This document shows positions 1-10,418 of a stretch of DNA of 64,000 nucleotides, one piece after another. A program made the translations under genes and the position numbers. This DNA is from Haemophilus parainfluenzae ATCC 33392. Lineage in GTDB: Bacteria; Pseudomonadota; Gammaproteobacteria; Enterobacterales; Pasteurellaceae. Location of the stretch: contig NZ_CP133470.1 in the NCBI RefSeq assembly GCF_031191205.1, positions 1,681,501-1,745,500 on the forward strand, in the 5' to 3' direction. The notes beneath the pieces are model-generated. The model saw only the letters and a program-made list of their open reading frames with translations, was not told where the DNA came from and did no database searches. The number at the start of each line of letters is the position of its first letter. Positions within the stretch are counted from its first letter, which is position 1.

Positions 1-868
1 AGTGCGTGGTCCACGTGGTGTGAAAGCAATTGGTCCTTACGCAGTAACTAAAACGATGGCATCAAGTGTGTCAGCTTGTTTAGCAACCCCTTACAAAATC
101 CGCGGTGTGAACTACTCAATCAGTTCTGCTTGTGCAACGTCTGCGCACTGTATCGGTCACGCAGTTGAATTAATCCAATTAGGTAAACAAGATGTGGTTT
201 TCGCTGGTGGTGCGGAAGAATTATCTTGGGAATGTGCAACAGAATTCGATGCAATGGGTGCCGTTTCAACTAAATACAATGATACCCCAGAAAAAGCGTC
301 TCGTGCTTACGATGCAGACCGTGATGGTTTCGTTATCGCAGGTGGTGGTGCAGTTGTAGTGGTTGAAGAATTAGAACACGCATTAGCACGTGGCGCAAAA
401 ATCTACGCAGAAATCGTGGGCTACGGTGCAACCTCTGATGGTTACGACATGGTAGCGCCAAGCGGTGAAGGTGCAGAGCGTTGTATGAAACAAGCAATGG
501 CAACGGTAGATACTCCAATTGATTACATCAACGTACACGGTACATCAACACCAGTTGGTGACGTGAAAGAATTAGGTGCAATCAAAAATGTATTTGGTGA
601 CAAAATCCCAGCGATTTCTTCAACCAAATCAATGACCGGTCACTCTTTAGGTGCAGCAGGTGCACACGAAGCAATCTATACCTTATTAATGCTACACAAT
701 GACTTCATTGCACCAAGCATTAATATCGAAACATTAGACGAAGCGGCAGAAGGCTGCAATATCGTGACTGAAACAAAAGAAAATGCAGGCTTACAAACTG
801 TCATGTCAAACAGCTTTGGTTTCGGTGGTACAAACGCGACTTTAGTGTTCAAACGCTATAACGGCTAA
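1..868 (+). CDS. fabB: Beta-ketoacyl-ACP synthase I, 3' part (partial)
   Basis: C-terminal about 289 residues of the condensing enzyme that elongates acyl chains in type II fatty acid synthesis, including the unsaturated branch. The first codons of the window are internal (the GTG at base 2 lies inside a conserved ARGPRG-like region), so the first ~119 residues lie upstream of the window. Counting from base 2, the nucleophile Cys is residue 44 (SSAC motif, E. coli C163). The two catalytic His sit in [10 protein letters not shown] and [10 protein letters not shown], and the C-terminal glycine-rich [10 protein letters not shown] is present. It matches FabB along its whole visible length and is followed by a hairpin. 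The identification is secure; only the start is missing. Confidence 0.97.
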   Translation, partial: VRGPRGVKAIGPYAVTKTMASSVSACLATPYKIRGVNYSISSACATSAHCIGHAVELIQLGKQDVVFAGGAEELSWECATEFDAMGAVSTKYNDTPEKASRAYDADRDGFVIAGGGAVVVVEELEHALARGAKIYAEIVGYGATSDGYDMVAPSGEGAERCMKQAMATVDTPIDYINVHGTSTPVGDVKELGAIKNVFGDKIPAISSTKSMTGHSLGAAGAHEAIYTLLMLHNDFIAPSINIETLDEAAEGCNIVTETKENAGLQTVMSNSFGFGGTNATLVFKRYNG

Positions 869-886
869 GTAAAAACCTCTTAAAAT

Positions 887-921
887 TTAACCGTACTTTG
901 GATCTTCCAAGTGCGGTTATT
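887..921 (+). terminator. fabB terminator from a degenerate uptake-signal pair
   Basis: Arms AACCGTACTT (889-898) and AAGTGCGGTT (909-918) pair with one mismatch and are followed by a short T-rich run. The right arm is a perfect uptake signal; the left arm carries one substitution. Confidence 0.5.
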
Positions 922-1148
922 TCCTATAATCCATCCCTTTCTCCTTAATCATCATAGAAATTGACGCTTAAAATGTGATCTGGCTCAAAATTTTGAATAA
1001 AAGAATAAAAAATTTTTATTTTTATAAAACTCCATATAAAACTACGATTTTCTGCTTTTTATATTAATTATCTTTATTTAAATCTTAATATTTGGATTTT
1101 GTTGGTTTTTAATGCTTTTTAATTCATTTTTTTAGACTTTTCTCATGC

Positions 1149-1176
1149 TGGACAAGCCGTTTTCTTTCGGTATGAT
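1149..1176 (+). promoter_or_regulatory. Likely ilvIH promoter
   Basis: TGGACA (1149-1154), a 16-base spacer, then TATGAT (1171-1176), 62 bases before the ilvI start. The rest of the 370-base gap 869-1238 is very AT-rich, as expected for an Lrp-type control region. I found no leader peptide with Val/Leu/Ile codons and no attenuator. An uptake signal lies at 1212-1220. Confidence 0.5.
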
Positions 1177-1238
1177 GTTTCCATTGTTTTGACACGAATC
1201 GTAACAAATAAAAGTGCGGTCAGTTTTAGGAGTAAAAT

Positions 1239-2963
1239 ATGAAGAAATTATCCGGTGCGGAAATGGTGGTTCAGTCTTTGCGTGACGAAGGCGTTGAGTA
1301 TTTATTTGGTTATCCAGGCGGTGCCGTATTGGATATTTATGATGCAATCCATACTCTTGGTGGGATTGAGCATATTTTAGTTCGTCATGAGCAAGCCGCG
1401 GTACATATGGCAGATGGTTATGCACGTGCGACAGGTAAAGTAGGTTGTGTGTTAGTGACATCTGGTCCAGGTGCAACCAATGCGATTACGGGGATTTTGA
1501 CCGCTTATACTGATTCGGTACCAATGGTGATCATTTCTGGTCAGGTAATGAGTAGCTTAATCGGCCGTGATGCGTTCCAAGAATGTGATATGGTGGGGAT
1601 TTCTCGTCCAGTGGTTAAGCACAGCTTTATTGTTAAAAAAGCAGAAGACATTCCAGGTATCTTGAAAAAAGCCTTTTATATTGCTTCAACAGGCCGTCCA
1701 GGTCCCGTTGTCGTAGACATTCCAAAAGATACCGTAAATCCAACTTTAAAATATCCTTACGAATATCCAAAATCTGTAGAGCTTCGTTCTTATAATCCAA
1801 CGGTAAATGGTCACAAAGGTCAAATTAAGAAAGCATTAAAAGCATTATTAGTGGCTAAAAAACCGGTTTTATTCGTGGGCGGTGGGGCAATTGCGGCAGG
1901 TTGTCATGAAGAATTAATACAGTTCGCAAAACGTTTAAATTTACCGGTCACCTCATCGTTAATGGGTTTAGGCGTGTACCCAAGTACGGACAAACAATTT
2001 TTAGGCATGCTTGGGATGCACGGGACTTATGAAGCCAATACAGCCATGCATGAAAGTGATTTAATCCTTGGTGTTGGTGTTCGTTTTGATGACCGAACTA
2101 CTAACAACTTAGATAAATATTGTCCGAATGCAAAAGTGATTCAGATTGATATTGACCCAACCTCTATTTCTAAAAACGTCCCTGTTGCGATTCCAATTGT
2201 AGGTAACGCGAAAAATGTATTGGATGAGTTCTTAAGCTTATTAGGTGAAGAAATTGGTTCGCGTCCACAAAACCAATTAGAAGATTGGTGGAAACAAATT
2301 GATGAATGGAAAGCGAAAAAATGCTTGGATTTCGATCGCACTTCAGGCGTCATTAAACCACAGCAAGTCATGGAAGCCGTATATCGCATCACAAAAGGCC
2401 AAGCTTATGTGGCATCGGATGTAGGGCAACACCAAATGTTTGCCGCATTACATTATCCGTTTGATTTACCGCGTCGTTGGATCAATTCGGGTGGTGCGGG
2501 TACCATGGGCTTTGGTTTACCAGCTGCATTAGGGGTAAAACTTGCGCATCCTGAAGCAACTGTGGTTTGTGTAACGGGTGATGGCAGTATTCAAATGAAT
2601 ATTCAAGAGCTTTCAACAGCAACACAATATGGTATTCCTGTTGTGATAATTTGCTTGAACAACCACTTCTTAGGCATGGTAAAACAATGGCAAGATTTGA
2701 TTTACTCAGGCCGCCATTCTCAAACTTATATGAATTCTTTACCGGATTTCGTGAAGTTAGCAGAATCTTATGGTCATGTGGGAATTCAAATTTCTACGCC
2801 AGATGAATTGGAAAGCAAATTACAAGAAGCCTTCAGCATTAAAAATAAATTAGTCTTTGTTGATATTAACGTCGATGAAACTGAACACGTTTACCCAATG
2901 CAAGTTCGCGGCGGGGCAATGAATGAGATGATTTTAAGCAAACCACAAGAGGAGAAAGAATAA
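1239..2963 (+). CDS. ilvI: Acetolactate synthase III, large catalytic subunit
   Basis: 574-residue thiamine-diphosphate enzyme making acetolactate or acetohydroxybutyrate from pyruvate, the first common step of Val/Leu/Ile synthesis. The N-terminal TPP-binding domain has the [11 protein letters not shown] and [18 protein letters not shown] stretches with the catalytic Glu. The central FAD domain follows, and the C-terminal domain has the [12 protein letters not shown] metal/TPP motif. The ATG follows a good AGGAG. The stop codon overlaps the ilvH start (TAATG), so the two subunits are translationally coupled. Length and subunit pairing match E. coli IlvI rather than IlvB or IlvG. Confidence 0.97.
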   Translation: MKKLSGAEMVVQSLRDEGVEYLFGYPGGAVLDIYDAIHTLGGIEHILVRHEQAAVHMADGYARATGKVGCVLVTSGPGATNAITGILTAYTDSVPMVIISGQVMSSLIGRDAFQECDMVGISRPVVKHSFIVKKAEDIPGILKKAFYIASTGRPGPVVVDIPKDTVNPTLKYPYEYPKSVELRSYNPTVNGHKGQIKKALKALLVAKKPVLFVGGGAIAAGCHEELIQFAKRLNLPVTSSLMGLGVYPSTDKQFLGMLGMHGTYEANTAMHESDLILGVGVRFDDRTTNNLDKYCPNAKVIQIDIDPTSISKNVPVAIPIVGNAKNVLDEFLSLLGEEIGSRPQNQLEDWWKQIDEWKAKKCLDFDRTSGVIKPQQVMEAVYRITKGQAYVASDVGQHQMFAALHYPFDLPRRWINSGGAGTMGFGLPAALGVKLAHPEATVVCVTGDGSIQMNIQELSTATQYGIPVVIICLNNHFLGMVKQWQDLIYSGRHSQTYMNSLPDFVKLAESYGHVGIQISTPDELESKLQEAFSIKNKLVFVDINVDETEHVYPMQVRGGAMNEMILSKPQEEKE

Positions 2964-3454
2964 TGCGTAGAATTTTATCTGTTTTATTAGAAAATGAATC
3001 CGGTGCATTATCTCGTGTGGTCGGCTTATTTTCCCAACGTGCATTTAACATTGAAAGCTTAACTGTGGCACCAACCGATGATCCAACGCTTTCTCGTATG
3101 ACGATTGAAGCGGTGGGTGATGAGCAAGTACTCGAACAAATCGAAAAACAACTTCACAAATTAGTGGATGTGTTTAAAGTTATTAACTTGAGTGAACATG
3201 AGCACGTTGAGCGTGAAGTGTTATTAGTAAAAGTGCGTGCAACAGGTTCATCGCGTGATGAGTTAAAACGTTTAGCCGATATCTTCCGTGGTCAGATTGT
3301 GGATGTAACAACAAAATCCTACACAATTCAATTAACAGGTACAAAAGACAAATTAGATGCTTTTGTTGAGGCTGTGAAGGAAGAAAGTACATTACTTGAG
3401 ATTGTTCGTTCAGGCTTAATTAGCCTTTCCCGTGGTGAGAAAAATATTCTCTAA
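2963..3454 (+). CDS. ilvH: Acetolactate synthase III, small regulatory subunit
   Basis: 163 residues, the family length. An N-terminal ACT domain (about residues 1-80, starting [26 protein letters not shown]) binds valine for feedback inhibition. A C-terminal domain activates the large subunit. It overlaps ilvI by one base and is followed by two consecutive hairpins, so ilvIH is a two-gene operon. Confidence 0.97.
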   Translation: MRRILSVLLENESGALSRVVGLFSQRAFNIESLTVAPTDDPTLSRMTIEAVGDEQVLEQIEKQLHKLVDVFKVINLSEHEHVEREVLLVKVRATGSSRDELKRLADIFRGQIVDVTTKSYTIQLTGTKDKLDAFVEAVKEESTLLEIVRSGLISLSRGEKNIL

Positions 3455-3462
3455 TAATGTAG

Positions 3463-3492
3463 AAAGTGCGGTTAAAAATGACCGCACTTTTG
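3463..3492 (+). terminator. ilvIH terminator built from two uptake signals
   Basis: AAAGTGCGGT (3463-3472) and ACCGCACTTT (3481-3490) form a perfect 10-bp stem with an 8-base loop, then TTT. Confidence 0.8.
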
Positions 3493-3500
3493 AAAACGAA

Positions 3501-3531
3501 AAAAGGAAGTCATGATTGACTTCCTTTTTGT
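3501..3531. terminator. Second, bidirectional terminator between ilvH and yedE
   Basis: Perfect 12-bp stem: AAAAGGAAGTCA (3501-3512), loop TGAT, TGACTTCCTTTT (3517-3528). Flanking A and T tracts let it end both the ilvIH transcript and the converging yedE transcript. Confidence 0.85.
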
Positions 3532-3547
3532 TTATTCTGAATGAATA

Positions 3548-4609
3548 TTAAGCTTCCGATTTATTAGTGAATGCGATATATAAACAAACCACAAAGCCGG
3601 CAAGTAAAACATAAGGCGTAAAGGTTGGAACGCCAGTAGGGGCAGCCGCGAAACCAAAGTTATGCGCCGCTGCTGCGCCCAGTAACATACCGAGCACAAA
3701 TAATGCTGAGTCATTATTTCCTTCACCAATATTGACTAATTGTTTGCCTGGACAACCGCCGCCTAATGCAAAGCAAAGTCCGCAAAGCGCCATAGAAAGG
3801 AAATTGTAGAGATAGTCATTATGCGCGATAGGTTGTTTTTCAAAGCCTAAATGAAATTGGCCTAGTAAGGCATTGGTTATTGCCGCAAAGACAATCAGTG
3901 CAATCACACCATTTAATAAATGTGCATCACGGAAGAGGACAAAGTTTCGGAATGCCCCTATTGTGCAAAAACGTGATTTTTGCATCAGCACACCGAGAAG
4001 TAATCCGCTAGCAAGTGACATCCAAATAGCCGCATGTTGTGCACCAGGCCCTTTTTCAGAGGTATAAATCGCTAGATTTTCACCAAATTTAAATTGGGTT
4101 AAGGCTAAAACAAGCAAAATCACCGCAAAGATTGGACCGATTAAGCTAGAAGATTGGCTTTGTTCCTTAGATTTACCTAACGAGAATCCTCGATTAGCGA
4201 AGAAAATGCCACCCAATACGCCAGCAAATAATCCTACAATACCTGCAATTGCGGTGAGATCACCTCCACCTAATCGTAAATAAGCACGCCATGGACAACC
4301 TAAGAAAATGAGCGCACCAAGCATCGCAAAAAAGCCTAAGCTAATACGCGCAAGTGGGGCAGAGCCACTACGAGGTTTAAATTCCTTAGATAAGAATGCA
4401 CTGATGAGTGCACCTAAAACTAATCCAATGAGTTCTGGGCGAAGATATTGCAATGGGGCAGCGTGATGTAATCCAAGCGATCCAGCTGTATCGCGTAAGA
4501 AACAAGCCGCACAAAATCCCATATTACCAGGATTGCCATTGTAAGTGAGAAGTGGCGCAACGATACCAAGTGCAGCACCTGCAACCACAGGCCAAGTTAA
4601 AAATTTCAT
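3548..4609 (-). CDS. yedE: YeeE/YedE-family membrane protein (putative selenium/sulfur importer)
   Basis: 353 residues and about ten hydrophobic segments, the two-repeat architecture of YeeE/YedE transporters, which move thiosulfate-type sulfur or selenium compounds. Conserved cysteine motifs are visible: GNMGFCAACFLRDTAG near the N terminus, FLGCPWR, SRFCTIGAFR and GGGCPGKQL. This set matches the subgroup annotated as selenium-metabolism YedE/FdhT. In E. coli the partner yedF (a TusA-like sulfur carrier) is adjacent; none is seen here. The gene stands alone, with bidirectional terminators downstream and 146 bases of AT-rich DNA upstream. The substrate is inferred from the family only. Confidence 0.8.
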   Translation of the reverse strand: MKFLTWPVVAGAALGIVAPLLTYNGNPGNMGFCAACFLRDTAGSLGLHHAAPLQYLRPELIGLVLGALISAFLSKEFKPRSGSAPLARISLGFFAMLGALIFLGCPWRAYLRLGGGDLTAIAGIVGLFAGVLGGIFFANRGFSLGKSKEQSQSSSLIGPIFAVILLVLALTQFKFGENLAIYTSEKGPGAQHAAIWMSLASGLLLGVLMQKSRFCTIGAFRNFVLFRDAHLLNGVIALIVFAAITNALLGQFHLGFEKQPIAHNDYLYNFLSMALCGLCFALGGGCPGKQLVNIGEGNNDSALFVLGMLLGAAAAHNFGFAAAPTGVPTFTPYVLLAGFVVCLYIAFTNKSEA

Positions 4610-4755
4610 AATTAGACCCTTGTGATATCTGAAGTTAAATTGAATTGTGTGTTTTTAATAATAAAAACAAAGGTATTGTAGAAAGAGTTGAAAAATAAAG
4701 AAAGTTTATTTTTTTGAAATTGTGAGCGGGATCAATAAATTGATATTAGTAACCT

Positions 4756-5421
4756 TTAACTCCATCTTCCCAAATGCAATTCCACAACATCGACTAAATG
4801 TCGAAGGAATGTGGTGTCTTGGTTATTGTGGAAACGGTCTGTGTCTCGAGATTTGAAGAGTAAAAGTGCGGTTGGTTTTTGAGGTGTTCCGCCTAAACGG
4901 CAAATCGCCACAGAGCCGATAGGGAGTTCTTCAGGGAGGAATATGAGGGCTTTTTCTTTATTGGAGAGATCGCCTAAATAGAATTGGCGTAAACCCATAC
5001 GCTCTAAGCGAATGAGTTCAAAAGCTTTTCGGTCTAGACAATATTGTTCAGGAATGCTGTCCTTTTTTTGCCAGCTGTCAGTGAAAAGTAAGATTTTGGC
5101 ACCTTCTAGCTCATAGCCTTTTGCCCAGTCATCAAGCTTTTCATTGATGGCAATAAAGTCTTCTGTTTGAAATAGTTTTTTCTGCAAAGGCAAGAGAGCA
5201 AAGAAGATATCTGCTTCTTGATGAGCAAGTTGATGAAATTTTTCGAGGAGTTGAGTGAGCGTTTTGATTTGTTCTCGTTGCTGAGCAAGCTGTGCTTTGA
5301 CTAACGAAATCGTCCCTTCTTCATGGCTATGAGGAATGGTAAGCTGTTGAAGTAGTTCTGGGTGATGAGTAAAAAAATCCGGGTGATTTTTTAGGTAGTC
5401 AGCAATATCTTGTTCAGTCAT
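4756..5421 (-). CDS. DUF484 family protein
   Basis: 221 residues from the ATG at 5421, which is preceded by AAGGAG. A longer frame starting at 5448 would begin inside the purA terminator, so I reject it. The N-terminal TEQDIADYLKNHPDFFTHHPELL is the typical DUF484 opening. A helical segment follows, then a GAF-like C-terminal half. In many gamma-proteobacteria DUF484 lies between dapF and xerC; here it is downstream of purA behind a terminator. The molecular function is unknown. Confidence 0.85.
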   Translation of the reverse strand: MTEQDIADYLKNHPDFFTHHPELLQQLTIPHSHEEGTISLVKAQLAQQREQIKTLTQLLEKFHQLAHQEADIFFALLPLQKKLFQTEDFIAINEKLDDWAKGYELEGAKILLFTDSWQKKDSIPEQYCLDRKAFELIRLERMGLRQFYLGDLSNKEKALIFLPEELPIGSVAICRLGGTPQKPTALLLFKSRDTDRFHNNQDTTFLRHLVDVVELHLGRWS

Positions 5422-5440
5422 CAAAAACTCCTTAAAAAAT

Positions 5441-5477
5441 AACCGCACTTGGTTATGCCAAAGTGCGGTTTATTTTT
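5441..5477 (-). terminator. purA terminator from an uptake-signal pair
   Basis: AACCGCACTT (5441-5450) and AAGTGCGGTT (5461-5470) are perfect complements. On the minus strand the stem is followed by a T-rich run just before the DUF484 ribosome site. Confidence 0.75.
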
Positions 5478-5485
5478 ATGCGGTT

Positions 5486-6817
<1,332 letters not shown>

Positions 6818-6819
6818 TC

Positions 6820-6835
6820 AGACAAACGATTACTT
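6820..6835. promoter_or_regulatory. PurR-like operator upstream of purA
   Basis: AGACAAACGATTACTT matches the PurR consensus ACGCAAACGATTGCGT at 12 of 16 positions, including the central AAACGATT. It lies 36-51 bases upstream of the purA ATG and just upstream of a TATAAA-like -10 on the minus strand. purA is a known PurR target in enterobacteria. Confidence 0.5.
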
Positions 6836-6874
6836 TACTCTTTTTTGGTCGTAATCTCAAATTTTAAACGTAAA

Positions 6875-6902
6875 AAAGTGCGGTTATTTTAAACCGCACT
6901 TT
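6875..6902 (-). terminator. lysC terminator from an uptake-signal pair
   Basis: Two opposed uptake signals (6876-6884 and 6893-6901) form a stem of about 11 bp directly after the lysC stop, followed on the minus strand by a T tract. Confidence 0.8.
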
Positions 6903-6913
6903 CAGTAAATTTT

Positions 6914-8266
6914 TTATTCAAACAATGATTTGTGTAATGAACGAACCACGTCATCTGCTTTGTCGCTCATCGCGAGCATACAAATGTTATTGGTGCTTGC
7001 ACCATAACTAATCATGCGGATGTTATAGCCTTCAAGGGTGTCAAAAATACGTTTCGCCACACCTGAAGCAAGGTGTAAATCATTTCCAATTAATGCGACA
7101 AGAGATAAGCCTGTATCAACTTTCACAGTGCAGTATTGACTTAATTCTTCTAATAATTCCGGAGAAAGTAATTCTACACCAGATGACGCTGAGCCAGTTT
7201 TATCTAAGGTTAATGCAATGCTTACCTCAGAGGTTGTGATCGTATCGACTGAAATTTTATATTTCGCTAAGATAGTGAATACATTCGCCAGGAAGCCCTG
7301 TGCATGTAGCATACTGAGACTTGAAAGCGTTAGTAGGGTTTGATCGCGACGTAATGCAATTGCACGGAATGTTGGGCGAGGTTGCGGATCTCGTGTTACC
7401 CAAGTACCACCAGCTTCAGGTGCTTTACTTGAACCCACATAAACAGGGATATTACTACGAACGGCAGGAAGCAATGTCGCAGGGTGTAATACTTTCGCCC
7501 CAAAGGTTGCCATTTCGGCTGCTTCAGCAAAGCTCATTGTATCAATACGTTGTGCATTTGGTACGACACGTGGATCGGTCGTATAAATACCTGCCACATC
7601 AGTCCAAATTAAGACATCTTTTGCGTTTAATACTTCAGCTAAAAGTGCAGCAGAGTAGTCACTACCACCACGGCCTAAAGTAGTCGTTTTACCGCTTGGT
7701 TCACGACCGATAAAGCCTTGAGTGATAACTAATTCACCTCGATCGATTAATGGTTTTAATAAATTATCGCAGTTCGCTTGAGTTTGTGAATCATCTGGTG
7801 CGGCTTTACCAAAGTTATCATTAGTTGCCACTAAAGTACGTACATCAACCCAGGTTGCAGATGTCTGTAATTCTCTTAATACTTCAATGAAAATTTGCGT
7901 TGACATCATTTCACCATGACTAATGAGCTCATCAGTTAAAGCAAGTGATGTCGCAAGGCTAGCGGCTTCAGAAAGTGCGGTAATATTTTCTAAGTATTTT
8001 TCAATGACAGGGCGAACACGGCTGTCGTCTTTTAATTCATTTAAAATATTTTCTTGAATTTGGCGGACTTCACCAATTAATTTTGCGCGTTCTTCAGCTT
8101 CTACGCCATTGGCTAAGGCAACTAATAAGTTTGTTACACCAGCAGAGGCAGAAAGCACGACAACGCGAGTATTAGGATCTGCAATAACGATTTTGGCACA
8201 AGCTTGCATAGCGGAATAGTTTGCGACAGACGTACCGCCAAATTTTGCTACCGATAAATGAGACAT
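6914..8266 (-). CDS. lysC: Aspartate kinase III (lysine-sensitive)
   Basis: 450 residues. It phosphorylates aspartate, opening the lysine/threonine/methionine/diaminopimelate pathway. The kinase domain starts with the nucleotide-binding KFGGTS (residues 8-13) and contains TTLGRGGSDY and EMATFGAKVLHPATLLPA. The C-terminal third holds two ACT domains (ITTSEVSIALTLD, ISYGASTNN) for feedback control. It has no fused homoserine dehydrogenase and aligns with E. coli LysC end to end. It stands alone between a promoter-like region and a hairpin. Confidence 0.97.
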   Translation of the reverse strand: MSHLSVAKFGGTSVANYSAMQACAKIVIADPNTRVVVLSASAGVTNLLVALANGVEAEERAKLIGEVRQIQENILNELKDDSRVRPVIEKYLENITALSEAASLATSLALTDELISHGEMMSTQIFIEVLRELQTSATWVDVRTLVATNDNFGKAAPDDSQTQANCDNLLKPLIDRGELVITQGFIGREPSGKTTTLGRGGSDYSAALLAEVLNAKDVLIWTDVAGIYTTDPRVVPNAQRIDTMSFAEAAEMATFGAKVLHPATLLPAVRSNIPVYVGSSKAPEAGGTWVTRDPQPRPTFRAIALRRDQTLLTLSSLSMLHAQGFLANVFTILAKYKISVDTITTSEVSIALTLDKTGSASSGVELLSPELLEELSQYCTVKVDTGLSLVALIGNDLHLASGVAKRIFDTLEGYNIRMISYGASTNNICMLAMSDKADDVVRSLHKSLFE

Positions 8267-8314
8267 AAGATAATCCTCTAAAAATGAAAAAGTAAGATGT
8301 TGTGTTTTATGATG

Positions 8315-8350
8315 GCTATTAGAAATAGCGATTTAAGTAAAAATTGTCAA
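8315..8350 (-). promoter_or_regulatory. lysC promoter candidate with an overlapping palindrome
   Basis: On the minus strand TTGACA (8350-8345) lies 17 bases from TATTTC (8327-8322). The perfect inverted repeat GCTATT-AGA-AATAGC (8315-8329) covers the -10 and could be an operator. The whole 167-base leader is too short and lacks the folds of a lysine riboswitch. Confidence 0.35.
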
Positions 8351-8433
8351 ATAAATATGATAAAAAATCGTATAAAAATCTTTTTATTTAGATCTTTTTT
8401 GATTAAATAGGGTAAAAATTAAAGAATAGTTAA

Positions 8434-9135
8434 CTATTCAGCAGGTATTGGTAGCGGTTCTGGTGTGCCGAGAAAGTAGGGTTTTACTCCGATAATTAAG
8501 TCTAATACGGCTTTCACGCGAGCAAACATTTCGCGGACACGTGTCCCAAAATAAACTTCTGGCTGTTTTGCGGTGAAACAAATGGCATCAATATCGTAAT
8601 GTTTAGCAATAAGCAGCGCGCGTTCACAATGGAATTTTTGACTGATGATCGTAAAGGAAGGAACTTGGAAAACTTTATTTGCTCGCACAACAGAGTCTAA
8701 GGTGCGGAATCCTGCAAAATCTTTAAACATGACGCTTTCAGACACGCCCATTTTACGTAGATCCAAAAACATGGTACGTGGTTCGTTGTATTGAATCGTG
8801 CGGTTATCGCCACTTAGCAGTAAATAATCGACTTTATCTTGATCGATTAAGAGTTTTGATGCCTCTAAGCGATAGTCATAATATTTATTGGTTTTTCCTT
8901 TGGTGACATATTTAGACGTGCCTAGTACCAATGCGTAATGGCGATGAGGAAGTATTTCGACGTCTTCATATACGCGATCCTGTACATAGAAACTTACGGC
9001 ACGATCAATTATGAAACAACTTATTAATGCAACCAAAGAGAACCCCAAGACATAGCTAAGGAGCTTTTTTAAAGGAAGGCGTAACGAAGCTAAGAGTGCG
9101 GTCATTTTTGATAGCATTTGAGAGAGTAGTTGCAT
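8434..9135 (-). CDS. sanA: SanA family envelope protein (DUF218/ElyC-YdcF fold)
   Basis: 233 residues with one N-terminal membrane anchor (about residues 24-48) and a periplasmic DUF218 domain. It matches E. coli SanA at YALVLGTSKY, DYLLLSGDN, YNEPRTMFLDL, DFAGFRTLDS and QKFHCERAL. SanA is needed for the envelope barrier to vancomycin; its biochemical role is unknown. The ATG at 9135 has a weak ribosome site, and internal Met codons at residues 7 and 11 are alternatives. Confidence 0.85.
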   Translation of the reverse strand: MQLLSQMLSKMTALLASLRLPLKKLLSYVLGFSLVALISCFIIDRAVSFYVQDRVYEDVEILPHRHYALVLGTSKYVTKGKTNKYYDYRLEASKLLIDQDKVDYLLLSGDNRTIQYNEPRTMFLDLRKMGVSESVMFKDFAGFRTLDSVVRANKVFQVPSFTIISQKFHCERALLIAKHYDIDAICFTAKQPEVYFGTRVREMFARVKAVLDLIIGVKPYFLGTPEPLPIPAE

Positions 9136-9206
9136 CTAACCAACATACTTAAAAATTAAAGTAAGTTCAAGTGCAATTTATCTAGGAAATGGATAGAATG
9201 AAATTT

Positions 9207-9222
9207 GGCCGTCTAAACGGCT
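9207..9222. promoter_or_regulatory. Tandem met box (MetJ operator)
   Basis: GGCCGTCTAAACGGCT matches the double met box AGACGTCTAGACGTCT at 12 of 16 bases and is itself palindromic. It lies just upstream of the -35 of the metX promoter, where the methionine repressor would bind with S-adenosylmethionine. Confidence 0.6.
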
Positions 9223-9230
9223 AAAATTTC

Positions 9231-9258
9231 TTGACAAAAAAAATAAGCTGTTGATAAT
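9231..9258 (+). promoter_or_regulatory. metX promoter
   Basis: Consensus TTGACA (9231-9236), a 16-base spacer, then GATAAT (9253-9258), 35 bases before the metX ATG. Confidence 0.7.
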
Positions 9259-9292
9259 TGGCGAATCACCAATTTAAAAGGTTATTATTTCA

Positions 9293-10378
9293 ATGGCTGT
9301 GCAAAATGCCGTGCTTTTTCAAGACAATCCCCTCCAATTAATATTGGGTGGGCAGCTTTCGCCTATTAATGTCGCGTATCAAACTTACGGTACTTTAAAT
9401 GCAGATAAAAGCAATGCTGTATTGATTTGTCATGCCTTAACAGGAGATGCCGAACCTTATTTTGATGAACCGAATAAAGATGGTTGGTGGCAAAATTTTA
9501 TGGGGGATGGTCTCGCATTTGATACATCTAAATACTTTTTTATTTGTTCAAATGTATTAGGCGGATGCAAAGGAACAACGGGACCAAGCTCAATTAATCC
9601 CACTACGGGAAAACCTTATGGCAGTCAGTTCCCGAATATTATTGTTCAAGATATTATTAAAGTACAAAAAGCGTTACTTGACTATCTAGGCATAGCGCAT
9701 TTAAAAGCTATAGTGGGTGGCTCTTTTGGCGGTATGCAAGCCACCCAATGGGCAATTGATTATCCGGATTTTGTGGATAACATTGTGAACCTTTGCTCTT
9801 CAATTTTCTTCAGTGCAGAAGCCATTGGGTTTAATCATGTGATGCGTCAGGCTGTCATTAATGATCCGAATTTTAATAATGGCGATTATTATGAAGGGAC
9901 ACCGCCTAATCAAGGGCTTTCCATTGCTCGTATGTTGGGAATGTTGACCTATCGGACCGATGTACAGTTAGCCAAGGCATTTGGGCGAGCAACTAAATCT
10001 GAAGGACAATTTTGGGGTGATCACTTTCAAGTGGAATCCTATTTGAGTTATCAAGGTAAAAAATTCTTAGAGCGTTTTGATGCCAACACCTATTTGCATT
10101 TATTGCGTGCGCTCGATCTGTATGATCCAAGCGTAGGGTATACAGACGTAAAAGAAGCCTTGTCCCGAATTAAAGCCTGTTATACATTAGTTTCAGTGAC
10201 AACAGATCAACTATTTAAATCCATTGATTTGCATAAAAGTAAACAGCTTTTAGAGCAAGCAGGCGTAGATTTAAGATTTTATGAATTCCCATCAGATTAT
10301 GGTCACGATGCGTTTTTAGTGGACTATACAGCGTTTGAAAATAAAATCCGAAGTGGATTAGAAGGCGAGTTTGAATAA
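9293..10378 (+). CDS. metX: Homoserine O-acetyltransferase
   Basis: 361-residue alpha/beta hydrolase that transfers acetyl from acetyl-CoA to homoserine for methionine synthesis, in place of the succinyl route of E. coli MetA. The nucleophile elbow GGSFGGMQA carries Ser144, the catalytic His338 is in YGHDAF, and [13 protein letters not shown] forms the conserved substrate loop. It closely matches the H. influenzae enzyme. A met box and strong promoter precede it and a hairpin follows, so it is a single-gene unit. Confidence 0.96.
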   Translation: MAVQNAVLFQDNPLQLILGGQLSPINVAYQTYGTLNADKSNAVLICHALTGDAEPYFDEPNKDGWWQNFMGDGLAFDTSKYFFICSNVLGGCKGTTGPSSINPTTGKPYGSQFPNIIVQDIIKVQKALLDYLGIAHLKAIVGGSFGGMQATQWAIDYPDFVDNIVNLCSSIFFSAEAIGFNHVMRQAVINDPNFNNGDYYEGTPPNQGLSIARMLGMLTYRTDVQLAKAFGRATKSEGQFWGDHFQVESYLSYQGKKFLERFDANTYLHLLRALDLYDPSVGYTDVKEALSRIKACYTLVSVTTDQLFKSIDLHKSKQLLEQAGVDLRFYEFPSDYGHDAFLVDYTAFENKIRSGLEGEFE

Positions 10379-10387
10379 GAACAATAG

Positions 10388-10413
10388 AAAAGGCGGAAAT
10401 CTCCGCCTTTTTT
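10388..10413. terminator. metX terminator
   Basis: AAAAGGCGGA (10388-10397), loop AATC, TCCGCCTTTT (10402-10411), then TT. It lies between the convergent metX and ydjA-like genes. Confidence 0.88.
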
Positions 10414-10418
10414 GATCG

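Noticed and set aside
869..1238. Branched-chain leader peptide and attenuator before ilvI
   Set aside because: No short frame with runs of Leu/Val/Ile codons behind a ribosome site, and no paired hairpins before ilvI.
1132..1476. Minus-strand 114-residue frame over the ilvI start, and similar antisense frames throughout
   Set aside because: Shadows of real genes: no ribosome sites, odd composition rich in His/Leu/Arg, and full overlap with conserved genes.
8267..8433. Lysine riboswitch upstream of lysC
   Set aside because: Only 167 bases are available before sanA, very AT-rich, with none of the conserved L-box helices.
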